The translations under genes were made by a program, and so were the position numbers. A stretch of 64,000 nt of DNA from positions 124,001 to 188,000 of the forward strand of contig JADKCL010000003.1 of NCBI GenBank assembly GCA_016718825.1. The letters are read 5' to 3'. The notes beneath the pieces are model-generated. The model was not told where the DNA came from. It saw only the letters and a list, made by a program, of their open reading frames with translations, and did no database searches. Origin of the DNA: Bacteroidota bacterium. Lineage in GTDB: Bacteria > Bacteroidota > Bacteroidia > J057 > JADKCL01. How positions within the stretch are numbered: the first letter of the stretch is position 1; the number at the start of each line of letters is the position of its first letter. Below are positions 1 through 8,392 of this stretch, piece after piece.

Positions 1-233
1 TCCGTGCCGCTCGGATGCGCATTCGAAGTCAAAATGACCTTGCCGCCAAATCCCGTCACATGGTCGAAGATGCTTGCATCATCCGTGGCAACATAAACGT
101 CGGCCAAACCCCGTGCTTTGCAAGCCTGTTCATAGACGCGCTGCACCATTGACTTGCCTGCGATCTCGACCAAGGGCTTGCCCGGAAAGCGCGTCGAAGC
201 AAACCGCGCTGGAATCACTCCCAAAATTTTCAT
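1..233 (-). CDS. kdsB: 3-deoxy-manno-octulosonate cytidylyltransferase, N-terminal part (cut by window edge)
   Basis: KdsB activates Kdo with CTP to give CMP-Kdo for lipopolysaccharide inner-core synthesis in the cytoplasm. The 77 codons visible on the minus strand begin MKILGVIPARFASTRFPGK, which is the nucleotide-binding signature of KdsB/NeuA-type cytidylyltransferases, followed by PLVEIAGKSMVQRVYEQ and an ATDD motif near residue 50. The rest of the gene lies beyond position 1. Its ATG (231-233) overlaps the stop codon of the upstream NfeD gene as ATGA, so the two are probably translationally coupled. A NeuA/CMP-sugar synthetase is the alternative, but the first 70 residues fit KdsB better. 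Confidence 0.88.
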   Translation of the reverse strand, partial: MKILGVIPARFASTRFPGKPLVEIAGKSMVQRVYEQACKARGLADVYVATDDASIFDHVTGFGGKVILTSNAHPSGT

Positions 234-1582
234 GCACCCGTGATTTTTTTCACGATCAAACTTAAGCTTTTCACGCGTTCGATAATCACGCGCTCGCCTT
301 TTCCGATGTAACCTTCGTTGGCCTCGGCATCATATTGTTTGCCACCTATATATATGTGTCCTACCGGGCGCAGGTCCGTGATCGCATCAGCCTCCAATCC
401 TACCAAGGCCAAAAGATCTTTGGGCAACGCGGTATAGCCATCATTTTTATCCTGTGTTGTTTGGTCGACAAACGGATGGGCCGCTTTGGAAGAAACCAGG
501 AATTTCGCGGCCCAAAGCACGAGAATGATCGCGATGCTCAGAAAGACCAGCACGGAGGCCACCGTACTCAAAATCTCAGGCAGGGTGACATAGTCGAGAT
601 TCGTTCCATTGTTTTCCAGCATGGCAGCCGTGACCCCTAACAAGGTCAAAATCAGCCCTAAAACACCTGCGACGCCAAATCCCGGCAAGACAAACAACTC
701 CAAGGCCAAGAGAATGACACCGAGAATGAACACCGCAACTTCCCAGCTTTCAGCAAGTCCATTCACATAATGCGGCACAAAAAAGAGGAAGGCGGCCATC
801 AGTGCAATGATCCCGCCTTTGCCCATCCCGGCAGTTTTCAATTCCAGAAAAATGCCCGCAAACAACAAAATCAACAAAATCGAACTCACCGCGGGGAGAT
901 TGAGAAAGTCGATCACTTTGTCGGCTTTGGTGCCTTCGTAGTAAATGAGCTGCGCATCCTGCAAACCGAATGCAGCTGCAACTTCTTTCAAATTCGCCTT
1001 TGTTCCTTCGGAATAGCCGTTGGCAATCGCATCTTGATTGGTAAACGTAATCACCTGTCCGGCAGGGCTCAGGCCTGGAATTTCCAGGTTTTGGTCGACC
1101 ATTTTCTCGGCAATCTTGGGATCGCGGCCCTTCACCTCGGCGGTTGCGCGCATCACGCCGCGCCAATAGCTCTGATATTTGTCGATGGCGGCTGCGCCCG
1201 TTTCACCATCCACGACGGTCGCCGCGCCGATGCTTGCTCCGGGAGCCATGAAAATCGAGTCGCAGGCGATGGAAATCAAGGCGCCTGCCGACCCGGCATT
1301 GCGATCGATGAAGACTGCGGTCGGAATCTTGCTGTCGAGGATGCGGGCACGAATGGTGTCTGCAAAATCCACGCGTCCGCCGTAGGTATCGAGGTGAATG
1401 ATGACCAAATCGGCCTTGGCCTCTGCTGCGGCATTAAATCCTCTGGTGAAATAGCGGGCTGCCGGACCGTGAACTTCGTCCTTCAAAGTCAGCACAAAGA
1501 CCTTTTGTTGTGCCGAAAGCATGTTCAGGAAGGCAAAAAAGCCCAAAAAGGCGATGAAAAAACGTTTTGTGTAAGGGTTCAT
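230..1582 (-). CDS. NfeD-family membrane-bound ClpP-class serine protease (long form)
   Basis: The full-length NfeD form has 450 residues. A signal or anchor segment (about 5-24) precedes a ClpP/SppA-like domain (about 27-215). The motif RNAGSAGALI places a candidate nucleophile at Ser98, and Lys135 in AIDKYQSYW aligns with the lysine of the Ser-Lys dyad known from archaeal PH1510. Several hydrophobic helices (about 230-370) follow, then a C-terminal NfeD OB-fold-like domain (about 385-450). Family members cleave hydrophobic membrane peptides and often sit beside stomatin/flotillin genes. Here the downstream partner is kdsB, overlapping by 4 bases. The ATG at 1582 is followed directly by a plausible signal sequence. 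Confidence 0.9.
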   Translation of the reverse strand: MNPYTKRFFIAFLGFFAFLNMLSAQQKVFVLTLKDEVHGPAARYFTRGFNAAAEAKADLVIIHLDTYGGRVDFADTIRARILDSKIPTAVFIDRNAGSAGALISIACDSIFMAPGASIGAATVVDGETGAAAIDKYQSYWRGVMRATAEVKGRDPKIAEKMVDQNLEIPGLSPAGQVITFTNQDAIANGYSEGTKANLKEVAAAFGLQDAQLIYYEGTKADKVIDFLNLPAVSSILLILLFAGIFLELKTAGMGKGGIIALMAAFLFFVPHYVNGLAESWEVAVFILGVILLALELFVLPGFGVAGVLGLILTLLGVTAAMLENNGTNLDYVTLPEILSTVASVLVFLSIAIILVLWAAKFLVSSKAAHPFVDQTTQDKNDGYTALPKDLLALVGLEADAITDLRPVGHIYIGGKQYDAEANEGYIGKGERVIIERVKSLSLIVKKITGA

Positions 1583-1653
1583 CTCAATTTCTTGACCAAT
1601 CTTTGTCCTTCATTACTCTAAATTTAGGCAAATAGTTTCAATTCCCGTCGCAG

Positions 1654-2286
1654 ATGTTGAAAATGCAAAGTCATCGGTTTGAAGCGCTTGTTTGGACAGT
1701 GCGTGTGGATGCAAAGGCGTCCACTTTGGCAGTGCAATTGCGAGATGGCACCCCAAAATGGGCGGGTTATTGCATGATCGACCTTGCAACCGGGCAAACC
1801 GGCCCGATCATTTCGCTCGAAAATGCCTGGTGGACCGAATTATTGGGCGTTTCGGGCAATTTGATGCAGATCGGGCGCTACGGTGACGGCGCATTGCCTG
1901 TCATTTCCGAAACTTTTGCCATTGACGGGACCCAAGCCTTGGTCATCACAGACTTCCAATGGAATCCTGAGGTACAGGAAGAAGAATTGAAGGTCCCTTC
2001 GAATCTTGCGAATCCCTCCATCGACCTCAGTCCTACCCCACTTCCAGGAAGTTGGGTCGCCGAATTGCAGCAAAAATCCTTGCACCTGCGCGCATGGCAT
2101 CACGCGGACGTAGCAGGCGCCTCCCTCCGCTTGGGAATCTGGTCGGATGCAACCCTTCAATTCCAAATAACCCTTGAAGAAAACATGGACAAGCTCAATC
2201 CCTCGCCCTTTTTTGTGGCGGGCAATTGGCTGATTTTCATTCGCAACCGAATGGAACTTTGCTGGATCAATCTTGCCGAATCCTAA
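1654..2286 (+). CDS. Hypothetical protein, possibly DUF4905-like
   Basis: This is a 210-residue soluble protein with no signal peptide or membrane helix. The sequence is rich in beta-prone stretches with repeated Trp residues (WTVRVD, WAGYCMID, WWTELLG, WVAELQ, WLIFIRN), which suggests a beta-sheet or propeller-like fold. The layout recalls the Bacteroidota-specific DUF4905 family, but that is recollection of pattern, not a proven match. It is divergent from the NfeD gene (about 70 bases between starts) and convergent with the PPK2 gene, whose stop lies 2 bases beyond this one. The start could be codon 1 or Met4. Confidence 0.7.
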   Translation: MLKMQSHRFEALVWTVRVDAKASTLAVQLRDGTPKWAGYCMIDLATGQTGPIISLENAWWTELLGVSGNLMQIGRYGDGALPVISETFAIDGTQALVITDFQWNPEVQEEELKVPSNLANPSIDLSPTPLPGSWVAELQQKSLHLRAWHHADVAGASLRLGIWSDATLQFQITLEENMDKLNPSPFFVAGNWLIFIRNRMELCWINLAES

Positions 2287-2288
2287 GC

Positions 2289-3173
2289 TCAGTCCTGATC
2301 AAGGACGTCCTTGACGGCTTTCAACTTGGCGCGAAACTCGTCGGTCACCTCGGGAAAGTGCATGTCCAGACTTTTCAATTCGCCGAGAATGATCCGCGAA
2401 ATGATCAAGCGTGCATTTTTCTTGTCGTTGGCAGGAATCACATACCACGGAGAATTGGGCGAACTCGTCTTGTCGAGCAGTTCCTGGTAACAATCCATGT
2501 ACTTTTCCCAGTCTTTGCGTTCTTCGACGTCTTGCAGGCTCATCTTCCAGTTCTTCTCCGGCTGATCAATGCGATCGAGCAAACGGCGCTTCTGCTCTTC
2601 TTTGGAAATGTTGAGGAAGAATTTGACCACGCGGCAACCGTTGCGGTGCTGGAAATCTTCGAAGTTGTTGATGTCCTTGTAGCGGTCTTCCCAGATTTTG
2701 TTTTCGTCAGCGATGAGGTCTTTAGGGATGCGCTGGTAATTGCGCAGAATTTCGGGATGGACTTTGACCACCAACACCTCTTCATAATAGGAGCGGTTGA
2801 AAATGCCGATTCGCCCACGTTCGGGAAGGCAGCAGGTCGTGCGCCACATCCAATCGTGGTCGAGTTCCATGTCGCTCGGTCGCTTAAATGTAAACACCTG
2901 TACACCCGTCACATTGATGCCTGACATCACATGTTTGATCGCACCGTCCTTACCGGCCGTGTCCATGCCTTGAAAAATCAGCAACAGCGAATAGCGGTCG
3001 TAGGCATAGAGCATGTCTTGGAGCGACTGCATTTTCTCCGTGTATTCGCCCATCAAATCCTCGTACTCGTCCTTGTTTTTGTAAACATCCGGGATTTCGG
3101 TCGGGATTTTGGAAAGATTGGCCGATTTGCCCGGCGCATAGCGAAAGTCTTCTATTTTGATCTTGGATTCCAT
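2289..3173 (-). CDS. Polyphosphate kinase 2 family protein (class III-like)
   Basis: PPK2 enzymes transfer phosphate between polyphosphate and nucleotides (NMP/NDP), acting in the cytosol. The protein has about 294 residues from the ATG at 3173; a longer reading would need a TTG start. The Walker A-like loop is FQGMDTAGKDGAIKHVMSG, the lid region FNRSYYEEVLVVKVHPEIL carries the conserved Arg and Tyr residues, and CRVVKFFLNISKEEQKRR follows. The length and the RSYYEEVLVVKVHPE signature are those of the short class III-type enzymes that phosphorylate AMP and ADP. The class assignment is inference. Single gene, convergent with the hypothetical protein before it. Confidence 0.92.
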   Translation of the reverse strand: MESKIKIEDFRYAPGKSANLSKIPTEIPDVYKNKDEYEDLMGEYTEKMQSLQDMLYAYDRYSLLLIFQGMDTAGKDGAIKHVMSGINVTGVQVFTFKRPSDMELDHDWMWRTTCCLPERGRIGIFNRSYYEEVLVVKVHPEILRNYQRIPKDLIADENKIWEDRYKDINNFEDFQHRNGCRVVKFFLNISKEEQKRRLLDRIDQPEKNWKMSLQDVEERKDWEKYMDCYQELLDKTSSPNSPWYVIPANDKKNARLIISRIILGELKSLDMHFPEVTDEFRAKLKAVKDVLDQD

Positions 3174-3311
3174 TTTCAATGCTAGCTAAAAGCGATGATG
3201 CCCTTGGCAGCCGTGGAAATTTAGCAAAAATCCCGAAACAAAGCTGATTTGTTCAATTACGAAACGACCGGGGCCTAGGAAAACTGCCAGAAATCCATTG
3301 TGTTGATGCCC

Positions 3312-3343
3312 TTGAACCGATTCGAGGATTTCCGCTAGATTTG
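3312..3343 (+). promoter_or_regulatory. Bacteroidota-type promoter of the DUF1573 gene
   Basis: TTG at 3312-3314 and TAGATTTG at 3336-3343 are separated by 21 bases, matching the phylum's -33 TTTG / -7 TAnnTTTG promoter. The -7 box ends only 4 bases before the ATG at 3348, so a start about 7 bases downstream would give a leaderless or near-leaderless transcript. Confidence 0.5.
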
Positions 3344-3347
3344 CCGC

Positions 3348-4466
3348 ATGGTGAATTTGAAGAATCATTGCGGCCTTTTCCAATTGAGGATTGCTGCCTT
3401 GGTTGTGCTGCTCGTTGCGAATCTCCCTGTTTTCGGGCAAGGCCGCATCAAATTTGAGAAAACGCGACACGATTTCGGGGAAGTCAAGGAAGAGAATGGC
3501 TTGGTCGGAACCGTCTTCGAATTCAACAACGAAGGCTCCAAACCGCTCAAAGTGCTCTCCGCCAAGGCTTCCTGCGGATGTACAACCCCCGTTTTCAGCC
3601 GTGATTCGATTTTACCTGGTGAAAAGGGCAAGATCAAGGTCGAATACAACCCCATGGGCAGGCCGGGGATGTTCAACAAGGAAATTCTGGTGGAAACCAA
3701 TGGTTCGCCGCAGTATGTCAGCCTCACGATTCACGGCAAAGTCACGCCGCGCGTGCGCGGGCCGGTGGATTTCTACCCCTTCGAGGAAGGAGCCATTCGC
3801 TTCAAAACGAACCACTTGACCTACGGATCCATTTTTGTCGACGACACGGTCACGCAATCGACCATTCTCTACAACCAAGGCAAGAAGGCGATCCAATTCA
3901 GCAAATCCAGCAGCAAAGTGCCTAGCCATTTGAAGCCGAAGATGACCAAAACGACGCTCGCGCCCGGCGACACGCTCACCTTGTGGGTGACCTATATCGC
4001 GAGCCTCAAAAAGGACTGGGGATTTGCATTCGACAACATCTACCTCTCCACCAACGATCCCGACCGCCCCATGAAACGCCTGAATATCAGTGCAGAAATC
4101 CACGAAAAGTTCAATCCGGCAGACAAAGCCAATGCGCCCAATTTGAGCTTGACCAAAACCCTGATCGACCTCGGCGAAGTGAAGGAGGGCGACATGCCCA
4201 TTGCAGTTTTCGAATTCAAAAACACCGGAAAAAGCCCAATGCATGTGCGCAAGCTCACTGCATCCTGCAGTTGCATCGAAGTGACGAGCAACAAGGTGCT
4301 CGAACCGGGCGAATCGGGCGAAATCAAGCTCAGGTTCAATTCCCGCGGCCGTATCGGCGAGTTTGAAAAGGATGCCGAATTGATCTGCAACGATCCCAAT
4401 CAGGCCGTCACGACCTTGCAAATCAAAGGCACAGTCGTCAGGGAAGGCGCAGCCGAGGGCAATTGA
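3348..4466 (+). CDS. Exported protein with two DUF1573 domains
   Basis: The protein has 372 residues. A hydrophobic signal sequence (about 10-30, LRIAALVVLLVANLPVFG) is followed by one DUF1573 Ig-like module (about 32-140) and a second near 265-365. The two modules share FEFNNEG/FEFKNTG and SAKASCGCT/LTASCSCIE blocks. DUF1573 is an ASPM/SPD-2/hydin-related beta-sandwich common in exported Bacteroidota proteins. Its function is unknown, and a structural or binding role is usually assumed. The middle segment (about 140-260) looks like a third, diverged Ig-like module with the CysCys pair missing. Transcribed alone, with a strong terminator about 210 bases downstream. Confidence 0.88.
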   Translation: MVNLKNHCGLFQLRIAALVVLLVANLPVFGQGRIKFEKTRHDFGEVKEENGLVGTVFEFNNEGSKPLKVLSAKASCGCTTPVFSRDSILPGEKGKIKVEYNPMGRPGMFNKEILVETNGSPQYVSLTIHGKVTPRVRGPVDFYPFEEGAIRFKTNHLTYGSIFVDDTVTQSTILYNQGKKAIQFSKSSSKVPSHLKPKMTKTTLAPGDTLTLWVTYIASLKKDWGFAFDNIYLSTNDPDRPMKRLNISAEIHEKFNPADKANAPNLSLTKTLIDLGEVKEGDMPIAVFEFKNTGKSPMHVRKLTASCSCIEVTSNKVLEPGESGEIKLRFNSRGRIGEFEKDAELICNDPNQAVTTLQIKGTVVREGAAEGN

Positions 4467-4675
4467 GTACGCAGACTTCCCAATCCTGAAGTCCTGATTC
4501 CCAACGAATTCGAGGAAAAAGCTGACGACAAAACCGTTGAGACAGCATTTTTGTACAGTTCGCACAAATGGCAAACAACTGCATGCCGAAATGCGTATAT
4601 TGGAGTACAGGATGCAAAATGTGCCTATTTATTTGATTCCTGGTTACTTTCATTAGCAGGCTAGTAACGAAAGTT

Positions 4676-4709
4676 CACCGTCTTGGCCCTCAAGACGGTG
4701 ATTTTTTTG
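4676..4709 (+). terminator. Intrinsic terminator after DUF1573 gene
   Basis: Perfect 10-base stem CACCGTCTTG / CAAGACGGTG with a 5-base loop, followed by ATTTTTTTG. Confidence 0.88.
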
Positions 4710-4811
4710 TGGGGAATGGGGGGGATTCAGTTCCTTCAAAGAAATCGTGCAAGTTTTCCCCTCCCCAAAAAACCCTGACAACCATCATCAAAAATTCTCC
4801 CTAACAATTGC

Positions 4812-4819
4812 TAGTTTTG
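4812..4819 (+). promoter_or_regulatory. -7 box (TAGTTTTG) upstream of hemF
   Basis: TAGTTTTG fits TAnnTTTG and ends 7 bases before the hemF ATG. No clear TTTG is seen at the -33 spacing, so this is a weaker call. Confidence 0.35.
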
Positions 4820-4826
4820 CAATCAA

Positions 4827-5774
4827 ATGATAGGGACTTCACCAGATTTGATGCCGATCGTTGCGCGCTTGAAAGGGCTGCAGGATGAGATTTGCGCTGG
4901 TTTGGAGGCTTTGGACGGCAAGGCGAAGTTTCAAGAAGACCTTTGGAGCCGTGAAAATGGCGGTGGTGGACGTTCCCGCGTGATTATCGATGGCAATGTC
5001 ATCGAAAAAGGCGGCGTCAACTTCTCGCATGTGCACGGGCCCCTGCCCGACCGCATCGCGGAGGCCTTGCAACTGCCCTCGGGCGCCTACTTCCACGCCA
5101 CGGGCGTGAGCATCGTCTTGCATGCCCGCCACCCTTGGGTGCCTATCATACACATGAACGTGCGCTACTTTGAGGTCGAAGGCGGTCGCCATTGGTTTGG
5201 CGGTGGCATCGATGTCTCTCCTATTTATGTGGTCCCTGAGCAGGCAATGAAGTTTCATCAGCGGCTCAAGGATGTCTGCGACGCCCACTCCCCTGCCTTT
5301 TATCCAAAATTCAAGGAATGGTGTGACCGGTATTTTTACCAGAAACACCGCAAAGAGACACGTGGCATCGGCGGAATATTCTACGATCACCTCGCAGCGG
5401 ATGCCACCCATTCCAAAGAAGATCTATTTGCCTTCGAAATCGCATTGGGTCAGAGCTTCGTTCCGGCCTACAGCGACTTCGTCAACGCCAATCTCTCCCG
5501 TCCCTACGGCGAACGCGAACTCAATTGGCAGGCGATGCGCCGCGCGCGTTACGTGGAATTCAACCTCCTTTGGGACAAAGGCACCAAGTTCGGGTTGGAT
5601 ACCGACGGGCGCACGGAGTCCATTTTGATGTCCATGCCGCCGATGGCGAAATGGGCTTACAACTATCAGCCCGAGCCGGGTTCCGAAGAGGAAGCCACCT
5701 TGCGCGCCCTGCATCCCACCGATTGGCTGGGAATCGAATCGTCAGTTCCTGACATCATTTCGGGCAGTCGCTAG
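4827..5774 (+). CDS. hemF: Oxygen-dependent coproporphyrinogen III oxidase
   Basis: HemF oxidatively decarboxylates coproporphyrinogen III to protoporphyrinogen IX in haem synthesis, using O2. The 315-residue length is normal for the family. The family block WSRENGGGGRSRVIIDGNVIEK is present near residues 40-60, followed by GVNFSHVHG, HMNVRYFE and WFGGGIDVSPIY. RGIGGIFYDHL and a C-terminal RYVEFNLLWDKGTKFGL with GRTESILMSMPP complete the signature. It is followed 40 bases later by hmgA on the same strand and may be cotranscribed. Two other O2-consuming enzymes come next, so this stretch is marked by aerobic metabolism. Confidence 0.96.
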   Translation: MIGTSPDLMPIVARLKGLQDEICAGLEALDGKAKFQEDLWSRENGGGGRSRVIIDGNVIEKGGVNFSHVHGPLPDRIAEALQLPSGAYFHATGVSIVLHARHPWVPIIHMNVRYFEVEGGRHWFGGGIDVSPIYVVPEQAMKFHQRLKDVCDAHSPAFYPKFKEWCDRYFYQKHRKETRGIGGIFYDHLAADATHSKEDLFAFEIALGQSFVPAYSDFVNANLSRPYGERELNWQAMRRARYVEFNLLWDKGTKFGLDTDGRTESILMSMPPMAKWAYNYQPEPGSEEEATLRALHPTDWLGIESSVPDIISGSR

Positions 5775-5813
5775 TCGCGCTGCTTTTTGATACACTTGTA
5801 GAAACAGTATTAT

Positions 5814-6971
5814 ATGCCTCATTATCACACATTAGGCCAAATACCACCCAAACGGCATACACAGTTCCGCCGCCCAAATGGCGAACTCTACTACGAGGAA
5901 CTCGTGAGTACCGAGGGGTTTTCCAGCATTTATTCGCTGGTGTACCATCTCGCGCCACCGACTTTGATCGAGCGCATTGGTGAGCCGGTCGACGTAGCGC
6001 CCAAAGTTGCGGTGCAACGGAATATTCAGCACAGGTCATTCTTGGGGTTCAAAACAGAGCCGACTGATGACTTTCTGGAAAGCCGCAAGATCCTGTATAC
6101 CAACAAGGATTGTCATATCGGCGTGGCGGCTCCCAAGAAGTCGATGACGACCTATTTCTACAAAAACGCCCAAGCCGACGAGATGCTGTTCATCCACGAA
6201 GGCACCGGCACCCTTAAATCACCCTTCGGTGATTTGCCATTTGGCCCCGGTGATTATCTGGTGATTCCCCGCGGCATCGTCTATCAGATGCATTTCGACG
6301 GCGAAGGCAACCGCATTTTCTTTGTCGAATCGTTTAGCCCGCTGGAAACACCGACGCGCTACCGTAACCGGTTTGGGCAAATGGAAGAGCATTCGCCGTT
6401 TTGCGAACGCGACATCCGCAAGCCCGTCAACTTGGTGACAATTGATGAACGCGGCGAATTCGAGATCAAAATCAAGAAGCAGGACGCGATGTTCTCCTTC
6501 ATTTACCGCAATCATCCGTTTGATTACATCGGCTGGGACGGCTATTTCTTCCCCTACGCCTTCTCGATTCACAATTTCGAGCCGATTACCGGACGCGTGC
6601 ATTTGCCGCCGCCGATCCATCAGACCTTCCAAAGCAAGGGATTTGTGGTTTGCAGCTTCTGCCCGAGGTTGTATGATTATCATCCGTTGGCGATTCCGGC
6701 GCCGTACGCACACAGCAATATCGACAGCGACGAAATCCTGTATTATGTGGAAGGCGAATTCATGAGCCGGAAACACGTCGAACGGGGTATGATGTCGTTG
6801 CATCCGATGGGCATCCCACACGGACCACACCCTGGTACCGCAGAAAAATCAATCGGCAAGAAGGAAACATTGGAGCTTGCCGTCATGGTCGATACCTTTG
6901 CACCGTTGTTCCTGACGGAGGAGGCGATGAAAATCGAGGACCAGAAATACTATCGTTCTTGGGTGGAATAG
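5814..6971 (+). CDS. hmgA: Homogentisate 1,2-dioxygenase
   Basis: HmgA opens the ring of homogentisate to maleylacetoacetate in tyrosine and phenylalanine breakdown, with a non-haem Fe(II). The 385-residue protein has a cupin fold with HEGTGTLKSPFGDLPFGPGDYLVIPRG near residues 130-160. Candidate iron ligands are His300 with the Asp306-Glu307 pair (YAHSNIDSDEI) and the His336/His339 segment (IPHGPHPG), as in other HGDs. The gene is followed by hppD, the preceding enzyme in the pathway. The two genes are split by a 120-base repeat-rich spacer. Maleylacetoacetate isomerase and fumarylacetoacetase are not in the window. Confidence 0.95.
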   Translation: MPHYHTLGQIPPKRHTQFRRPNGELYYEELVSTEGFSSIYSLVYHLAPPTLIERIGEPVDVAPKVAVQRNIQHRSFLGFKTEPTDDFLESRKILYTNKDCHIGVAAPKKSMTTYFYKNAQADEMLFIHEGTGTLKSPFGDLPFGPGDYLVIPRGIVYQMHFDGEGNRIFFVESFSPLETPTRYRNRFGQMEEHSPFCERDIRKPVNLVTIDERGEFEIKIKKQDAMFSFIYRNHPFDYIGWDGYFFPYAFSIHNFEPITGRVHLPPPIHQTFQSKGFVVCSFCPRLYDYHPLAIPAPYAHSNIDSDEILYYVEGEFMSRKHVERGMMSLHPMGIPHGPHPGTAEKSIGKKETLELAVMVDTFAPLFLTEEAMKIEDQKYYRSWVE

Positions 6972-6973
6972 GA

Positions 6974-7090
6974 AGTTAGCAGTTAGAAAGTAGCAGTTAG
7001 CAGTTGAAAAGTGGAACTGCTAACTTCTAAGTGCTAACTGCTAACTCACTACGCTTTCATTTCTAATTTCTAATTTCTCATTTTTAATTC
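6974..7090. repeat. Heptamer-repeat hairpin plus TTCTAAT heptamers
   Basis: Left arm: consecutive 7-base units AGTTAGC, AGTTAGA, AAGTAGC, AGTTAGC, AGTTG (6974-7006). Right arm (7015-7046): the reverse complement of the same units, giving a stem of about 32 bases with few mismatches and an 8-base loop. A second heptamer run (TTCTAAT, TTCTAAT, TTCTCAT, TTTTAAT) fills most of 7060-7090. The element sits between hmgA and hppD and could act as an mRNA stability or processing hairpin. Confidence 0.8.
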
Positions 7091-7091
7091 A

Positions 7092-8225
7092 ATGGCTACG
7101 AATACGAATGTTTTTGATGCTCCAAAGGAGACCAAGGATTTCCTTCCATTGAACGGCACGGATTATCTGGAGCTGTATGTGGGCAATGCGAAGCAGAGCG
7201 CTCACTTTTATAAAACTGCATTTGGCTTTCAGTCAGTGGCTTATGCCGGACCTGAAACCGGGATTCGCGATCGCGCGAGTTATGTCTTGCAACAGGGCAA
7301 AATCAGGCTGGTGCTGACCACTTCCTTGGTGCCCGATAGTGAAATCAACGAACACTATGTCAAGCATGGTGACGGCGTCAAGGTACTCGCACTGATGGTG
7401 GACGATGCAAAAAGCGCATTCGAAGAGACCACCAAACGCGGTGCAAAGGCCTTTTTGGCTCCGGAAACGCTGACCGACGAGTTTGGTTCTGTCGTGCGTT
7501 CGGGTATCCATACCTACGGGGACACGATACACATGTTCATCGAGCGCAAGAATTATACAGGTCCGTTCATGCCTGGCTTCAAGGAGTGGAAGAGCAATTA
7601 CAATCCTGTAGACGTCGGTTTGCTTTACGTGGACCACTGCGTCGGAAACGTGGATTGGGGTCAAATGAACACTTGGGCGACCTTTTACCGCGATGTGATG
7701 GGCTTTTCACAGCTCATTTCTTTCGACGACAAGGATATCAGCACGGAATACAGCGCCTTGATGAGCAAGGTGATGGCAAATGGCAACATGCGCGTCAAAT
7801 TCCCGATCAATGAGCCGGCCGAAGGCAAGAAAAAGAGCCAGATCGAGGAATACATCCAATACTACAAAGGCGCTGGTGTCCAGCACATTGCTGTGGCGAC
7901 GGATGACATCATCGGCACAATTACCGCCTTGAGGCGCCGCGGCGTAGAGTTTCTTGAAGTCCCCGACAATTACTACGGTCCGGAATTGTTGGAGCGTGTC
8001 GGCAAAATCGACGAACGCCTGGACGATTTGAAGCAACTTCGGATTCTCGTGGACCGCGACGAAGACGGCTATCTTTTGCAGTTGTTCACCAAGCCTGTGG
8101 AAGACCGCCCGACGATGTTTTTCGAGATCATTCAACGCAAAGGAGCCACGAGCTTTGGAAAGGGCAACTTCAAAGCGCTTTTTGAAGCGATCGAGCGTGA
8201 GCAAGACCTTCGGGGCAACCTCTAA
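7092..8225 (+). CDS. hppD: 4-hydroxyphenylpyruvate dioxygenase
   Basis: HPPD converts 4-hydroxyphenylpyruvate to homogentisate, the substrate of the neighbouring hmgA product. The 377-residue protein has two VOC (glyoxalase-fold) halves. The Fe(II) facial triad is visible: His182 (LLYVDHCVGNV), His265 (GVQHIAVATDDI) and Glu345 (MFFEIIQRKG). The C-terminal GATSFGKGNFKALFEAIEREQ is the family's gating helix. Gene order hmgA-hppD suggests one tyrosine-catabolic transcription unit, with possible read-through from hemF. A strong terminator follows at 8244. Confidence 0.97.
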   Translation: MATNTNVFDAPKETKDFLPLNGTDYLELYVGNAKQSAHFYKTAFGFQSVAYAGPETGIRDRASYVLQQGKIRLVLTTSLVPDSEINEHYVKHGDGVKVLALMVDDAKSAFEETTKRGAKAFLAPETLTDEFGSVVRSGIHTYGDTIHMFIERKNYTGPFMPGFKEWKSNYNPVDVGLLYVDHCVGNVDWGQMNTWATFYRDVMGFSQLISFDDKDISTEYSALMSKVMANGNMRVKFPINEPAEGKKKSQIEEYIQYYKGAGVQHIAVATDDIIGTITALRRRGVEFLEVPDNYYGPELLERVGKIDERLDDLKQLRILVDRDEDGYLLQLFTKPVEDRPTMFFEIIQRKGATSFGKGNFKALFEAIEREQDLRGNL

Positions 8226-8243
8226 TTCGCATTCATGAGGAAT

Positions 8244-8279
8244 AGCAGAAGCCCGGATGACCTTCGGGTTTCTGCTTTT
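8244..8279 (+). terminator. Intrinsic terminator after hppD
   Basis: AGCAGAAGCCCG and CGGGTTTCTGCT form a 12-base stem with one G-T pair, followed by TTT. It ends the tyrosine-catabolism unit. Confidence 0.75.
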
Positions 8280-8392
8280 GGCGACGGCTTCACTTTACCC
8301 GTTCACCAATCTCTTTGGACCGTTGACAGATTTGAGTTCCATAAATCCTCCAACCTTCTTATTTTGCATTTTTTCACCTACTAATTAGATTT

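Larger units (their letters stand above)
4467..4826. other. Intergenic region between DUF1573 gene and hemF
   Basis: This 360-base gap has no convincing gene. It contains a strong intrinsic terminator (4676-4709) and, before it, about 210 bases of possible 3' UTR. A 14-codon open frame at 4612-4656 (MQNVPIYLIPGYFH) sits just upstream of the hairpin, but nothing supports its translation. A -7 promoter box for hemF lies at the right end. Confidence 0.5.

Noticed and set aside
4438..4653. 71-codon minus frame downstream of the DUF1573 gene
   Set aside because: It overlaps the DUF1573 C-terminal codons and lacks protein-like features.
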